Source: an uncultured Pelagibacteraceae bacterium (lineage in GTDB: Bacteria; Pseudomonadota; Alphaproteobacteria; Pelagibacterales; Pelagibacteraceae). Taken from it: a stretch of DNA of 64,000 nt. The notes under the pieces were generated by a model, which made no database searches, had not been told where the DNA came from, and saw only the letters and a list, made by a program, of their open reading frames with translations. Where the stretch lies: assembly GCA_902623785.1 (NCBI GenBank), contig CACNVG010000003.1:1-64000 (forward strand), written 5' to 3'. Below, one piece after another: positions 26,727 to 36,156 of the stretch (positions are counted from its first letter, which is position 1; every line of letters starts with the position of its first letter). The position numbers were made by a program, and so were the translations under genes.

Positions 26727-27099
26727 AAGTTACGACCCCCCAAACAAAAACTTCTGCTTCTTCGTTTATTAAAATTCTATCCTCAAATTTTTTAGATCCA
26801 GAAGTTAGAAATTGTTTATCGTTTTCTTTGACAAAACTTTTAACAACAAGTTCGTCATGAACATTTGCTATAACAGTAGAAAAATTTTTAGGCTTTAGGC
26901 TTTTGTCTACAACTAGTAGATCTCCGTCATAAATTCCAGCGTTGACCATAGATTTTCCCTGTACCCTAATTATAAATGTTGCAGGAACATTCTTTATGAG
27001 GTGAACATTTAGATCTATGTCTTCCTCAATGTAGTCTGTAGCTGGCGAAGGAAAACCTGCTCCAGCTTTATGTAAATAATAGGGTATAGTTAGCTTCAT
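26704..27099 (-). CDS. umuD: UmuD, self-cleaving subunit of DNA polymerase V
   Basis: This S24/LexA-fold protein is cleaved with RecA help to UmuD', which activates UmuC. It has 131 residues. The predicted cleavage bond is Ala14-Gly15 in [10 protein letters not shown], corresponding to Cys24-Gly25 of E. coli UmuD. The catalytic dyad is Ser50 (GKSM) and Lys87 (ELVVKSF); the 37-residue spacing equals that of E. coli. It is controlled by a strong promoter and a perfect alphaproteobacterial SOS box immediately upstream. The predicted leader is short and lacks a clear ribosome-binding site. Confidence 0.95.
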   Translation of the reverse strand: MKLTIPYYLHKAGAGFPSPATDYIEEDIDLNVHLIKNVPATFIIRVQGKSMVNAGIYDGDLLVVDKSLKPKNFSTVIANVHDELVVKSFVKENDKQFLTSGSKKFEDRILINEEAEVFVWGVVTYVIHSVY

Positions 27100-27103
27100 A
27101 AAT

Positions 27104-27118
27104 GTTCTTATTTTGTTC
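27104..27118 (-). promoter_or_regulatory. LexA/SOS box of umuDC (GTTC-N7-GTTC)
   Basis: The direct repeat GTTC-TTATTTT-GTTC exactly matches the alphaproteobacterial LexA consensus GTTC-N7-GTTC. It lies 4 bp upstream of the umuD start codon and just downstream of the predicted transcription start, where bound LexA would block promoter escape. Confidence 0.82.
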
Positions 27119-27126
27119 TTTTGTAA

Positions 27127-27155
27127 TTAATAGCTTAATAAATCGATATAGTCAA
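27127..27155 (-). promoter_or_regulatory. Sigma-70 promoter of umuDC
   Basis: On the minus strand, TTGACT (27155-27150), a 17 bp spacer and TATTAA (27132-27127) form a near-consensus promoter. Initiation about 7 bases downstream would put the start at around 27120, at the edge of the SOS box. Confidence 0.68.
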
Positions 27156-27268
27156 ATAGGTTGTATTTTGAGTCTGAAATTGAATCAAAAGTGAATCAAA
27201 ACGAGAACATCGAAACTACATTTTGATACGTTGTGGATAACTTTTACAAGGGATAGAGTAAAAAAGAG

Positions 27269-27643
27269 ATGAAAAAATTAACATGCCACTGCGGAACAAT
27301 AGAAATAAAAATAAAATTGAAAGAAAAATCAAATGATTACTACAGATGTAACTGCTCTATTTGTAAAAGAAAAGGCTCGATCACAACAGTAGTGGATACG
27401 AAAGATTTAGAAATAGTTAAGGGTGCGGAAAAAATTAAATGTTACCAATTCAATACAAAAGCAGCAAAGCATTTTTTTTGCTCAGTCTGTGGAATAAATA
27501 CACATAATTTAAGAAGGAGTGATCCAAATACATATGGAGTGAACGTTGGATGTTTAGAAGATATCTCAACCAAAGAATTATTTGAACTTAATGTAAGAGT
27601 AAACGATGGTAAAAATCATAAGATGGATAGAATTGAAAAATGA
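27269..27643 (+). CDS. GFA-fold (Mss4-like) zinc protein, first tandem copy
   Basis: This 124-residue protein belongs to the glutathione-dependent formaldehyde-activating enzyme (Gfa/CENP-V) fold. The cysteine pattern is Cys6-His-Cys8, Cys27/29/32 (YRCNCSICKRKG) and Cys71-x2-Cys74 (FFCSVCGINTH), which in the family bind a structural and a catalytic zinc. Family members bind glutathione adducts, but formaldehyde activation by Gfa has been questioned, so the role is open. It is followed, with a 4 bp overlap, by a second homologous copy: a tandem duplication. Its upstream gap is shared with umuD. Confidence 0.85.
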   Translation: MKKLTCHCGTIEIKIKLKEKSNDYYRCNCSICKRKGSITTVVDTKDLEIVKGAEKIKCYQFNTKAAKHFFCSVCGINTHNLRRSDPNTYGVNVGCLEDISTKELFELNVRVNDGKNHKMDRIEK

Positions 27644-28011
27644 TTAAAAAATTAAGATGTCATTGTGGTGAAGTTGAAGCTGAAGTAAATATACCTGAAA
27701 CAGGTATTGAAAAATTCATGAGATGCAATTGTTCTTTATGTAAAAGAAAAGGATACATAATTGGTGTAATAGGGGAAAACGATTTCAAATTAATTAAAGG
27801 TGAAAAAATATTAAAACTTTACCAATATTATACAAAAGTTGCCAAACACTATTTCTGTTCTATATGTGGTATTCATACTCACAATAGACCAAGAATTAAT
27901 CCAAAAATTTATGGAATAAACATTGCATGTATTGACGAAATAGATACTTTTGCTTTAAAAGATGTTCCAGTCAATAATGGTGAAAATCACCCATTAGACC
28001 AAAAAAAATAA
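27640..28011 (+). CDS. GFA-fold (Mss4-like) zinc protein, second tandem copy
   Basis: This is a 123-residue paralogue of the preceding gene with the same cysteine framework: RCHCGEVEAEV at the N-terminus, MRCNCSLCKRKG and YFCSICGIHTHN. It shares the downstream segment NPKIYGINIACIDEI, equivalent to NTYGVNVGCLEDI in copy one. The two copies overlap by 4 bp and the glycerate kinase gene starts 1 bp after its stop, so the three are likely one transcript. It might form a heterodimer with copy one. The substrate is unknown; one-carbon or glutathione-adduct chemistry is plausible from the fold only. Confidence 0.85.
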   Translation: MIKKLRCHCGEVEAEVNIPETGIEKFMRCNCSLCKRKGYIIGVIGENDFKLIKGEKILKLYQYYTKVAKHYFCSICGIHTHNRPRINPKIYGINIACIDEIDTFALKDVPVNNGENHPLDQKK

Positions 28012-28012
28012 G

Positions 28013-28942
28013 ATGCAAAATTATAGAGAGTGTTTTGAAAAAGTAAGGAAAGATTGTGTAAAATACATACAGTCACAAGAAACAAAAAAAGAAAAGTTTA
28101 AAAACAAAGATCAAATGATAAAATCTCATATAATTCCTTTATGTTTTTGGATTAACAAAAAAAGGAAAAATAAAAAAACTTTGCTCGTGGGTCTTGCAGG
28201 AGGCCAGGGGACTGGAAAAACAACAATTTCAACTTTATTAAAATTGGTACTTATCAAGTATTTTAAATTACAAGTTTTCAAAATTTCCATAGATGATTTT
28301 TATAAAACTAGAAAAGAGAGAATTTTATTATCAAAAAAAAAACATCCTCTATTGCTAACAAGAGGGGTTCCAGGAACGCACGATATACAATTAATGATTA
28401 ATCTTTTTAAGAAAGTTAAAAAAAATACATTTAGATCAATTAATGTTCCAAAATTTGATAAGTCAATTGATGATAGGTGTAAAAGAGATAGTTGGTTTAA
28501 GTTAAAAAAGAAACCAGATATTTTAATTTTAGAGGGTTGGTGTGTTGGTGCTAAACCTGAAAATAAAAAATCTTTAAATAGACCAATGAATATTTTAGAA
28601 AAAAATGCAGACAAAAAAAAGATTTGGAGAAGTTATGTTAATAATCAACTTAAATCGAAATATTCAAAACTCTTTGATCAACTAGATAGTCTGTTATATT
28701 TAAAAGCCAAAAATTTTAAATTGTTAAAAAGATGGAGATTGAAACAAGAAAAAAAACTGAAAATGAAAAGTGGAACGAAAAAAAACTCTAAGATAATGAA
28801 TGAGAAAGAAGTCGAAACTTTTATGATGACTTATCAAAGAATAACTCAAAATATGTTTAAGAATGCCCCAAAATATTCTTCAGCAGTTATTGATCTTAAT
28901 GAAAACCATCAAATTAAAAAGGTAAAATTAAAACATGCTTAA
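28013..28942 (+). CDS. D-glycerate 3-kinase (GLYK family, P-loop kinase)
   Basis: This 309-residue kinase is like plant glycerate kinase and yeast Tda10. The Walker A motif GGQGTGKTT is at residues 63-71, followed by FKISIDDFYKTRKER, TRGVPGTHDIQL, the PKFDKSIDDR segment and LILEGWCVGAKP. These match the family in order. The reaction phosphorylates D-glycerate to 3-phosphoglycerate, returning photorespiratory-type or serine-derived C3 to central metabolism. It follows the GFA pair directly and overlaps the tolC-like gene by 8 bp. Other P-loop kinase substrates cannot be fully excluded. Confidence 0.85.
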   Translation: MQNYRECFEKVRKDCVKYIQSQETKKEKFKNKDQMIKSHIIPLCFWINKKRKNKKTLLVGLAGGQGTGKTTISTLLKLVLIKYFKLQVFKISIDDFYKTRKERILLSKKKHPLLLTRGVPGTHDIQLMINLFKKVKKNTFRSINVPKFDKSIDDRCKRDSWFKLKKKPDILILEGWCVGAKPENKKSLNRPMNILEKNADKKKIWRSYVNNQLKSKYSKLFDQLDSLLYLKAKNFKLLKRWRLKQEKKLKMKSGTKKNSKIMNEKEVETFMMTYQRITQNMFKNAPKYSSAVIDLNENHQIKKVKLKHA

Positions 28943-30239
28943 TTTTTTGAGAATAATATTTTTAATTTTATTTTTTTCGACACAAAATTTGTATGCAGCA
29001 GATTTTTATAAAGCATTGCAAGATGCTTATTTAAGTAATCCAGAACTGAATGCAGAAAGAAAAAATATTTCAGTCTCTGAGGAGGATTTAAAAATTTCAA
29101 AAAGTGAGTTTTTGCCGTCTGTTACAATAACTGGAACCAAAAGTGAAGCAACCACTAAAAAATTAACAGATCGTGATGGAACTAGTGCTGCTATTACTGA
29201 TGTAGATACCGAAACACAAACTGTTACGATAGAGCAAAAAGTTTTTCAGGGTTTAGGTGGAAAGGCAGATCTTGAAAAAAGTAAAATTGGAATAAATTTA
29301 GCAAAAGCAAAATTATTAAAGAAAGAACAAGAAGTTATATTAAGTGCTGCTGAAGCTTTTACAGGAGTTATCTTAGCTAATAAGAAATTTAAGATAAATA
29401 AAGAAAATTTAGATTTATTAGAAAGACAAGTCGAGACAGATCAAAATAGACTTGAGAGCGGAATAATAACTTTGGCTGACTTAGCCCAATCTGAGTCATC
29501 TTTAGCAGGAGCACAAGCTCAATTTATCAGTTCTCAAAACGATTTAGTTACTGCTAAACTTCTTTATGAAAAGATTATAGGTCCACTAGATGATATTGAT
29601 AGCTTAGGCGAAGATGTAAACATAATATTTGAAATTCCAACATCCCTTCAAAATGCAATTCAAATTTCAAAAGGTAATAATCCAGATCTTACAATTGCTA
29701 AGCTAGAATATGATCAATCTGAAAAAGATGTTAAGATTGCTCTTTCTGAATTTTCACCTTCAGCAACAATTTCAGCTAAGTCTTCAAAGTCAGATGATTT
29801 TAGCTCATCATATGATGAAAGAGAACAAGAGACATTAAGTGCTGAAATTTCATGGCCAATATTTCAAGGAGGAAAAAATTCAGCGTCTCTTGAAAGGAGT
29901 AAGAATTTACAAAATCGAAAACAATTACTTTTAGATAATGCTGTTAGAACTAACGAAACAAACGTTGCTAGTGCCTGGTCTAAGTTTCAATCTTCAGATA
30001 GTTTATTATCTTCAGTTCGTGCGCAGGTGAAAGCTGCAGAAATTGCTCACGAGGGGATCACAGTTGAGTATGAAACTGGACTTGGAAGAACCACACTTGA
30101 TGTTATTCAATCAAATACAATTCTTTTAACTGCTAGAATCAATCTAGCTAATTCAGAAAGAAACCTCCTATTGTCACAGTTAGAGCTTTTAAAATCAGTA
30201 GGTCTTTTGAACGCAAAATATCTCAATATTATTAAGTAA
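28935..30239 (+). CDS. tolC: TolC-family outer membrane efflux channel
   Basis: This 434-residue protein has an N-terminal signal peptide (LRIIFLILFFSTQNLYA, cleaved before ADFYKAL) and two outer-membrane-efflux repeats. Each half has helix-rich heptads and the strand pairs typical of TolC (SEFLPSVTITG near residue 59 and SEFSPSATISA near 264; WPIFQGGKNSA). TolC trimers form the outer-membrane duct for drug and type I secretion systems. No inner-membrane pump or adaptor is next to it. It overlaps the kinase gene by 8 bp; recA follows after 97 bp with its own promoter. Confidence 0.9.
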   Translation: MLNFLRIIFLILFFSTQNLYAADFYKALQDAYLSNPELNAERKNISVSEEDLKISKSEFLPSVTITGTKSEATTKKLTDRDGTSAAITDVDTETQTVTIEQKVFQGLGGKADLEKSKIGINLAKAKLLKKEQEVILSAAEAFTGVILANKKFKINKENLDLLERQVETDQNRLESGIITLADLAQSESSLAGAQAQFISSQNDLVTAKLLYEKIIGPLDDIDSLGEDVNIIFEIPTSLQNAIQISKGNNPDLTIAKLEYDQSEKDVKIALSEFSPSATISAKSSKSDDFSSSYDEREQETLSAEISWPIFQGGKNSASLERSKNLQNRKQLLLDNAVRTNETNVASAWSKFQSSDSLLSSVRAQVKAAEIAHEGITVEYETGLGRTTLDVIQSNTILLTARINLANSERNLLLSQLELLKSVGLLNAKYLNIIK

Positions 30240-30261
30240 TTTAGAACTTTTTATTTAATCC

Positions 30262-30289
30262 TTGCCAATGAGAACAAAATGTGTACATT
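30262..30289 (+). promoter_or_regulatory. Putative recA promoter
   Basis: TTGCCA (30262-30267), a 16 bp spacer and TACATT (30284-30289) lie about 48 bp upstream of the recA ATG. The degenerate SOS-like repeat falls inside this element, where a repressor would compete with RNA polymerase. Confidence 0.45.
30272..30286 (+). promoter_or_regulatory. Degenerate SOS box of recA
   Basis: GAAC-AAAATGT-GTAC reads GTAC-N7-GTTC on the other strand. It matches seven of eight specific bases of the alphaproteobacterial LexA consensus, with the mismatch in one half site. It occupies the spacer of the putative recA promoter. A perfect copy sits at umuD in the same window, which supports a LexA regulon here. 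Confidence 0.45.
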
Positions 30290-30336
30290 TAAAAGCATGA
30301 TTCGTATGTTAACAATTAATAAAAAAGAGGCATCAA

Positions 30337-31461
30337 ATGACAAAAAATAACTTAAAAGTGGTTAAAACCGCGAAAGATAAAGACTTGGAAAATAAAGAAA
30401 AAAATAAAGCTTTAGACGCAGCTATCAGTCAAATTACTGATAACTTTGGAAAAGGTTCTGTAATGAAGCTTGGCCAGAAAAAAGCTATGGATATAGAGTC
30501 TATTTCTACAGGCTCTCTAAGCTTAGATTTAGCGCTAGGTATTGGTGGATTACCAAAAGGAAGAATTATCGAAATTTATGGTCCAGAGTCATCTGGAAAA
30601 ACAACACTTGCACTTCAAGTAGTCGCTGAGGCTCAAAAAGCTGGTGGAATATGTGCATTTGTTGATGCAGAACATGCTTTAGATCCAGTATATGCAAAAA
30701 AATTAGGTGTCAATACAGAGGAATTATTAATTTCTCAACCTGATGCTGGTGAGCAAGCACTAGAGATAGCAGATACACTTGTTAAGTCAGGTTCTATTTC
30801 TGTAATAGTTATTGATTCAGTTGCAGCATTAACACCAAGAGCTGAAATTGAAGGGGATATGGGTGATCATCACGTAGGTCTTCAATCAAGATTAATGAGT
30901 CAGGCTTTAAGAAAATTAACTAGCTCAATATCAAACACAAACACAATGATGATTTTCATTAACCAAATCAGAATGAAAATAGGTGTTATGTTTGGAAGTC
31001 CTGAAACTACATCAGGTGGAAATGCATTAAAATTCTACTCATCTGTAAGAATGGATATTAGAAGAATTGGTGCGATAAAAGATAAAGATGCAATCATTGG
31101 TAACTCTACAAGGGTTAAGGTTGTTAAAAACAAAGTATCTCCACCATTTAAAGTAGTTGAGTTTGATCTAATGTATGGAAAAGGAATTAGTAAAGTAGGT
31201 GAATTAATTGACCTTGGTGCAAAAGCAGAGATTGTTGAAAAATCTGGCGCTTGGTATGCATACAAAGGCGAGAAAATTGGCCAAGGAAGAGAAAATGCCA
31301 AAATCTACTTAGAACAAAATCCAAAAGTTGCCGCTGAAATAGAGATGGCAATTAGAGAAAAAGCAGGTGTGATTACTAAAAAAATTGAAGGTAACCCACT
31401 TGACCAGGAGAAAATAGAAGCGAGCCAAAAAGAAGAGACTCCTCCTGCAAAAAAGAATTAG
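30337..31461 (+). CDS. recA: Recombinase A
   Basis: RecA pairs homologous DNA, and its filament stimulates LexA and UmuD self-cleavage. It has 374 residues, slightly long because of charged N- and C-terminal tails. Walker [10 protein letters not shown] is at about residues 89-97, followed by the [10 protein letters not shown] and [14 protein letters not shown] segments, Walker [13 protein letters not shown], loop L1 [20 protein letters not shown] and loop L2 region [20 protein letters not shown] good ribosome site (AGAGG) precedes the ATG, and a strong terminator follows it. Confidence 0.98.
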   Translation: MTKNNLKVVKTAKDKDLENKEKNKALDAAISQITDNFGKGSVMKLGQKKAMDIESISTGSLSLDLALGIGGLPKGRIIEIYGPESSGKTTLALQVVAEAQKAGGICAFVDAEHALDPVYAKKLGVNTEELLISQPDAGEQALEIADTLVKSGSISVIVIDSVAALTPRAEIEGDMGDHHVGLQSRLMSQALRKLTSSISNTNTMMIFINQIRMKIGVMFGSPETTSGGNALKFYSSVRMDIRRIGAIKDKDAIIGNSTRVKVVKNKVSPPFKVVEFDLMYGKGISKVGELIDLGAKAEIVEKSGAWYAYKGEKIGQGRENAKIYLEQNPKVAAEIEMAIREKAGVITKKIEGNPLDQEKIEASQKEETPPAKKN

Positions 31462-31484
31462 CTAAATAGTCATTATTAGTTAAG

Positions 31485-31511
31485 AAAAGGCGCTGTAACA
31501 GGCGCCTTTTT
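31485..31511 (+). terminator. Rho-independent terminator after recA
   Basis: GGCGC (31489-31493) pairs with GCGCC (31502-31506) around the loop TGTAACAG. A preceding AAAA and following TTTTT extend the stem and form the U-tract. It isolates recA from alaS, which starts at 31559. Confidence 0.9.
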
Positions 31512-31558
31512 CCCCTTAAGATTATAGACATCATTTAAAAAAGCTGTATTTTAAAAAT

Positions 31559-34225
31559 ATGGCCCAAAAAACCTTAAATGAAATAAGAAATACTTTTCTC
31601 AAATATTTTGAGAAAAATGATCATAAAATAGTTGAGTCCAGTAACCTTGTTCCTAATAACGATCCAACATTGATGTTTGCAAATTCTGGAATGGTTCAAT
31701 TCAAAAATGTTTTTACTGGGTTAGAGAAAAGAGATTACAAAAGAGCTACCACTTCACAAAAATGTGTTAGAGCAGGTGGAAAACATAATGATTTAGAGAA
31801 TGTCGGATACACACCAAGACACCACACATTTTTTGAAATGCTTGGAAACTTTTCTTTTGGAGATTACTTTAAAGAAAGAGCAATAGAACTTGCATGGAAT
31901 TTAATAACTAAAGATTTTGGATTAGATAAAAATAGACTTTATTTTACTGTTTTTAACAAAGATGAAGAAGCATTTAAACTTTGGAAAAAAATATCAGGCT
32001 TAAATGAAAATAGAATAATTAAAATTTCTACTTCAGATAACTTTTGGTCAATGGGTGAAACAGGTCCATGTGGACCTTGTTCTGAAATTTTTTATGATCA
32101 TGGAGATCATTTAAAAGGCGGACTTCCTGGAAGTAAGGACCAAGATGGTGATAGATACATTGAGATTTGGAACTTAGTCTTCATGCAATATGAACAAGTT
32201 TCAAAAGATAAAAGAATAGATTTACCTAAACCTTCAGTAGATACAGGTATGGGTCTTGAAAGAATGGCAGCTCTCCTTCAAGGAACACATGATAATTATA
32301 AAACTGATCATTTTTTAAAATTAATAAGTTCAATCTCTGAAACTGTAAAAGTAAAACCCGATGAAAATAATTTATCAAGTTTTAGAGTGATAGCTGATCA
32401 TTTAAGGGCGAGTTCGTTTCTACTTGCTGAAGGTGTGTTACCATCTAATGAAGGAAGAGGTTATGTACTTAGAAGAATTATGAGAAGAGGAATGAGACAC
32501 TCACATTTACTAGGATCTAAAGAACCAATTTTTTTCAATATTTTCAAAACTCTTTTAGATGAAATGTCTAAAAATTATCCAGAATTAAAAAGAGCAGAGT
32601 CACTTATCAAAGAAACCTTGAAAATGGAGGAAGAAAAGTTTTTGGTTTTATTAGAGAGAGGCATGAAAATTCTGGATGATGAAATCTCAAAAATAGATAA
32701 GGTTCTTCCTGGAGAAGTTGCTTTCAAACTTTATGATACTTACGGATTTCCGTTAGATTTAACTGAAGATATTCTTAAGAACAAATCTCTCAAAGTAGAT
32801 AACAAAAAATTTGATGAGATGATGAAAAAAAGTAGGGAACTAGCAAAAAAGAATTGGAAAGGTTCAGGTGACAGTTCAGTCAGTGAAATTTGGTTTAATC
32901 TTAAAGAGAAAATTGGTCCTACTGAATTTTTAGGTTATGAGACCAACCATGCTGAGGGAAGTATTACTGCAATTGTTAAAGATGATAAAGAAACTCAACA
33001 ATTAAAAGAAGGAGAAGAAGGGCAAATTATTTTAAATCAAACTCCTTTTTATGGTGAGTCTGGTGGTCAGGTTGGTGACAAAGGTACGATAACTTCAGGT
33101 GAAAATGAATTTGAGGTAAACGATGTTCAAAAAAAAATTGGAAACTTATTTGTCCACTTTGGTAAAGTTTCAAAAGGAACAGTTAAACTTAAAGATAATG
33201 TTGAATTAAAAATAAACACAGAAAGACGTCAAAACATAAGAGCCTATCACTCAGCAACTCATTTATTACATGAATCTCTTAGAAGAACTTTAGGAACACA
33301 TGTAATGCAAAAAGGATCATTAGTTGCGCCAGATAGATTAAGATTTGATTTTAGTCACATGAAACCAATTACAGATGATGAAATGAAAAAAATTGATGAA
33401 AATGTAAACAAGTTTGTAAACTCGAAAACGGAAGTTGTTACACGACTAATGACTCCTGAAGAGGGAATTGAACAAGGGGCAATGGCTTTATTCGGAGAAA
33501 AATATGGAGATGAAGTTAGAGTTGTGTTTATGGGTGAAGAAGGTAACAAATATTTTTCAACAGAACTATGTGGCGGAACACATGTAAAAAACACTAGTGA
33601 GGTTGGTAAATTTAAAGTAATCAGTCAATCATCAATAGCAGCAGGTGTTAGAAGAGTTGAAGCATTAAGAGATAAACAACTTGAAGAATATCTAAAGTCA
33701 AAAGATAAGATGTCTAGTTTGTCTTCTCAAAAAAATGAAGAAACTATCAAATCGTTATCAAATGAAATTACAAAACTTGGAGGAAAACCAATTAAAAAAT
33801 CAGATGACCTTAAGATTACAATTAAGGAGCTGACAAAACAATTAGAGGAAATAACAGTAAAGAGTATTTTATCAGATAAGAAAAAAAATGTTGTCAAAGA
33901 CCAAAATATTAAAAAGATTAATATTAGATTTCAAAAAATAGATGACTTACCTTTTAAAGAATTAAGAAGACTTGTTGATCAAGGTAAGAAAGATATCAAA
34001 GAGGGAATTGTAGTTATATATGCAATTAAGGATGATAAAATAGGTTTAGCAGTAGGAGTTACAGATACTTTAACTAAAAAGTACGACGCAATAAAATTTG
34101 TAAAATCTGGTTCAGAAATTCTTGGTGGAAAAGGTGGTGGAGGTAGATCCGATTTTGCCCAAGCTGGAGGAGTTCATTCAAATAAAATAGAAGAAAGTTT
34201 TGAAAAGATTAAAAGCTTAATTTAA
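31559..34225 (+). CDS. alaS: Alanyl-tRNA synthetase
   Basis: This 888-residue class II synthetase has its domains in the usual order. The aminoacylation domain carries [31 protein letters not shown] and [20 protein letters not shown]. The editing domain has zinc ligands in [13 protein letters not shown] and [13 protein letters not shown]. The C-terminal DHHA1 domain has [15 protein letters not shown]. Length is normal. It overlaps the convergent icd by 9 bp at its 3' end and has a short leader after the recA terminator. Confidence 0.98.
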   Translation: MAQKTLNEIRNTFLKYFEKNDHKIVESSNLVPNNDPTLMFANSGMVQFKNVFTGLEKRDYKRATTSQKCVRAGGKHNDLENVGYTPRHHTFFEMLGNFSFGDYFKERAIELAWNLITKDFGLDKNRLYFTVFNKDEEAFKLWKKISGLNENRIIKISTSDNFWSMGETGPCGPCSEIFYDHGDHLKGGLPGSKDQDGDRYIEIWNLVFMQYEQVSKDKRIDLPKPSVDTGMGLERMAALLQGTHDNYKTDHFLKLISSISETVKVKPDENNLSSFRVIADHLRASSFLLAEGVLPSNEGRGYVLRRIMRRGMRHSHLLGSKEPIFFNIFKTLLDEMSKNYPELKRAESLIKETLKMEEEKFLVLLERGMKILDDEISKIDKVLPGEVAFKLYDTYGFPLDLTEDILKNKSLKVDNKKFDEMMKKSRELAKKNWKGSGDSSVSEIWFNLKEKIGPTEFLGYETNHAEGSITAIVKDDKETQQLKEGEEGQIILNQTPFYGESGGQVGDKGTITSGENEFEVNDVQKKIGNLFVHFGKVSKGTVKLKDNVELKINTERRQNIRAYHSATHLLHESLRRTLGTHVMQKGSLVAPDRLRFDFSHMKPITDDEMKKIDENVNKFVNSKTEVVTRLMTPEEGIEQGAMALFGEKYGDEVRVVFMGEEGNKYFSTELCGGTHVKNTSEVGKFKVISQSSIAAGVRRVEALRDKQLEEYLKSKDKMSSLSSQKNEETIKSLSNEITKLGGKPIKKSDDLKITIKELTKQLEEITVKSILSDKKKNVVKDQNIKKINIRFQKIDDLPFKELRRLVDQGKKDIKEGIVVIYAIKDDKIGLAVGVTDTLTKKYDAIKFVKSGSEILGGKGGGGRSDFAQAGGVHSNKIEESFEKIKSLI

Positions 34226-35431
34226 CTTCTTTTTTAAATTGCCATCAATTGCATCAAGAAATTGATTTGTAGTAAGATATTTTTGATTTGTATCTATTAA
34301 AATTGCCAAGTCTTTAGTCATTGATCCAGTTTCAACACAATCAATACAAACCTTTTCTAACGTATTAGCAAATTTTATAAGCTCATCATTTGCATCTAAT
34401 TTTCCTCTATGAGCAAGTCCTCTAGTCCAAGCAAAAATTGATGCTATAGGATTTGTTGAAGTTTCTTTTCCTTGTTGATGCATTCGATAATGTCTCGTAA
34501 CAGTTCCATGAGCAGCCTCTGCCTCCATTGTCCTTCCATCTGGTGCGAGCAAGACACTTGTCATAAGTCCAAGAGAACCATATCCTTGAGCAACAGTATC
34601 TGATTGAACGTCACCATCATAGTTTTTACAAGCCCAAATATATTTACCGCTCCATTTCATTGCACAAGCAACCATGTCATCTATAAGTCTATGTTCATAG
34701 GTTAAATTATTCTTTTCAAATGAAGATTTAAATTCTTTTTCAAAAACATTTTGAAATATATCTTTAAATCTTCCATCGTAAGTTTTTAAAATTGTGTTTT
34801 TTGTTGATAGGTAGACTGGCCACTTTTTAATCAATCCATAGTTAAAGCAAGATCGAGCAAAATCTTCTATTGATTTATCTAAATTGTACATTGATAAAGC
34901 CACCCCTGATCCAGGGAAATTAAATACCTCGTAATTTTTAGTATCTTTACCGTCTTCAGAAGTCCATTTAATTTCAAGTTTTCCTTTACCGGGAACTTTA
35001 AAATCGGTTGCTCTATATTGGTCACCAAATGCATGTCTTCCAATGATTACGGGATCTGTCCATGATGGTACCAATCTTGGAACATTTTTACAAATTATAG
35101 GCTCTCTAAATACAGTTCCTCCAATGATATTTCTAATTGTACCGTTTGGAGATCTCCACATTTTTTTTAAATTAAATTCTTTTACTCGCGCTTCATCTGG
35201 AGTAATTGTTGCACATTTAATACCTACACCATTCTTTTTAATTGCATTCGCACAATCAATGGTTATTTGATCTGAGGTATCATCTCTGCTTTTCATACCA
35301 AGATCGTAATATTCAATACCTAAATCTAGGTACGGTAATATCAGTTTATTCTTAATAAACTCCCAAATTACTCTTGTCATTTCATCGCCATCCAACTCGA
35401 CGATTGGATTTTTGACCTTAATTTTGCTCAT
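34217..35431 (-). CDS. icd: NADP-dependent isocitrate dehydrogenase (eukaryote-like type)
   Basis: This enzyme oxidatively decarboxylates isocitrate to 2-oxoglutarate, producing NADPH. It has 404 residues and belongs to the homodimeric subfamily close to eukaryotic enzymes ([17 protein letters not shown] at the N-terminus, [19 protein letters not shown] phosphate-binding loop, [20 protein letters not shown]). The metal-binding aspartate region is [19 protein letters not shown], and [11 protein letters not shown] near the C-terminus binds NADP. It is convergent with alaS and divergent from psd. It works in series with the aconitase at 59.7 kb. Confidence 0.97.
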   Translation of the reverse strand: MSKIKVKNPIVELDGDEMTRVIWEFIKNKLILPYLDLGIEYYDLGMKSRDDTSDQITIDCANAIKKNGVGIKCATITPDEARVKEFNLKKMWRSPNGTIRNIIGGTVFREPIICKNVPRLVPSWTDPVIIGRHAFGDQYRATDFKVPGKGKLEIKWTSEDGKDTKNYEVFNFPGSGVALSMYNLDKSIEDFARSCFNYGLIKKWPVYLSTKNTILKTYDGRFKDIFQNVFEKEFKSSFEKNNLTYEHRLIDDMVACAMKWSGKYIWACKNYDGDVQSDTVAQGYGSLGLMTSVLLAPDGRTMEAEAAHGTVTRHYRMHQQGKETSTNPIASIFAWTRGLAHRGKLDANDELIKFANTLEKVCIDCVETGSMTKDLAILIDTNQKYLTTNQFLDAIDGNLKKKLN

Positions 35432-35507
35432 ATTTATGTATAAATCTTAGTAATTGAATTTCTGCTTTTTATATACATATTAATCAGAAATTATCAAATA
35501 AAGGATT

Positions 35508-36155
35508 ATGATAGATAAAGTTTTTCCGAAAATACATAACGAGGGTTATAAGTTTTTAGTAATCTTTGGACTTGGAACACTTGTTTTATATTTAATAAGT
35601 GGTTTCTTAGGTTTAATAGGTGTTATTCTTACAATATGGGTTTACTATTTTTTCAGAGACCCGGAAAGATTCCCAATTAATGATGAAAATTATCTTGTAA
35701 GTCCGGCTGATGGATTAGTGATAAAAGTAGAGGAAGTTAATGGTCCTTCAGAACTTTCTTTAGAGAATAAAAAATTTACCAAAGTAAGCGTGTTCATGAA
35801 TGTTTTCGATTGTCACGTAAATAGAATTCCATGCAGCGGTGAAATTGAAGAAATTTTATATAAACCTGGCAAGTTTTTAAATGCATCTCTAGACAAAGCC
35901 AGCGAAGACAATGAAAGAAATTATTATAAAATTAAAAATAGCAATGGTGATCAGGTTTTAGTTGTTCAGATTGCTGGTTTGATTGCTAGGCGTATTGTTA
36001 CTGAGACAAACAAAGGAGAAAAACTAAACCAAGGTGACCGAATAGGAATGATTAGATTTGGTAGTAGGGCAGACATTTATTTTGAAAATTACAAACCTTT
36101 GGTAAAAGTAAACCAAAGAGCAGTGGCTGGCGAGACATTAATTGCAAAAAAATAA
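35508..36155 (+). CDS. psd: Phosphatidylserine decarboxylase (short proenzyme type)
   Basis: This enzyme makes phosphatidylethanolamine from phosphatidylserine in the inner membrane. It has 215 residues, the short form frequent in alphaproteobacteria. There is an N-terminal membrane segment (about residues 18-48), then SPADGLVIKVEEV, VFMNVFDCHVNRIPCSGEIE, and the self-cleavage site RFGSRADIYF, whose serine becomes the pyruvoyl group. pssA follows with a 1 bp gap and supplies its substrate. Confidence 0.94.
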   Translation: MIDKVFPKIHNEGYKFLVIFGLGTLVLYLISGFLGLIGVILTIWVYYFFRDPERFPINDENYLVSPADGLVIKVEEVNGPSELSLENKKFTKVSVFMNVFDCHVNRIPCSGEIEEILYKPGKFLNASLDKASEDNERNYYKIKNSNGDQVLVVQIAGLIARRIVTETNKGEKLNQGDRIGMIRFGSRADIYFENYKPLVKVNQRAVAGETLIAKK

Positions 36156-36156
36156 A

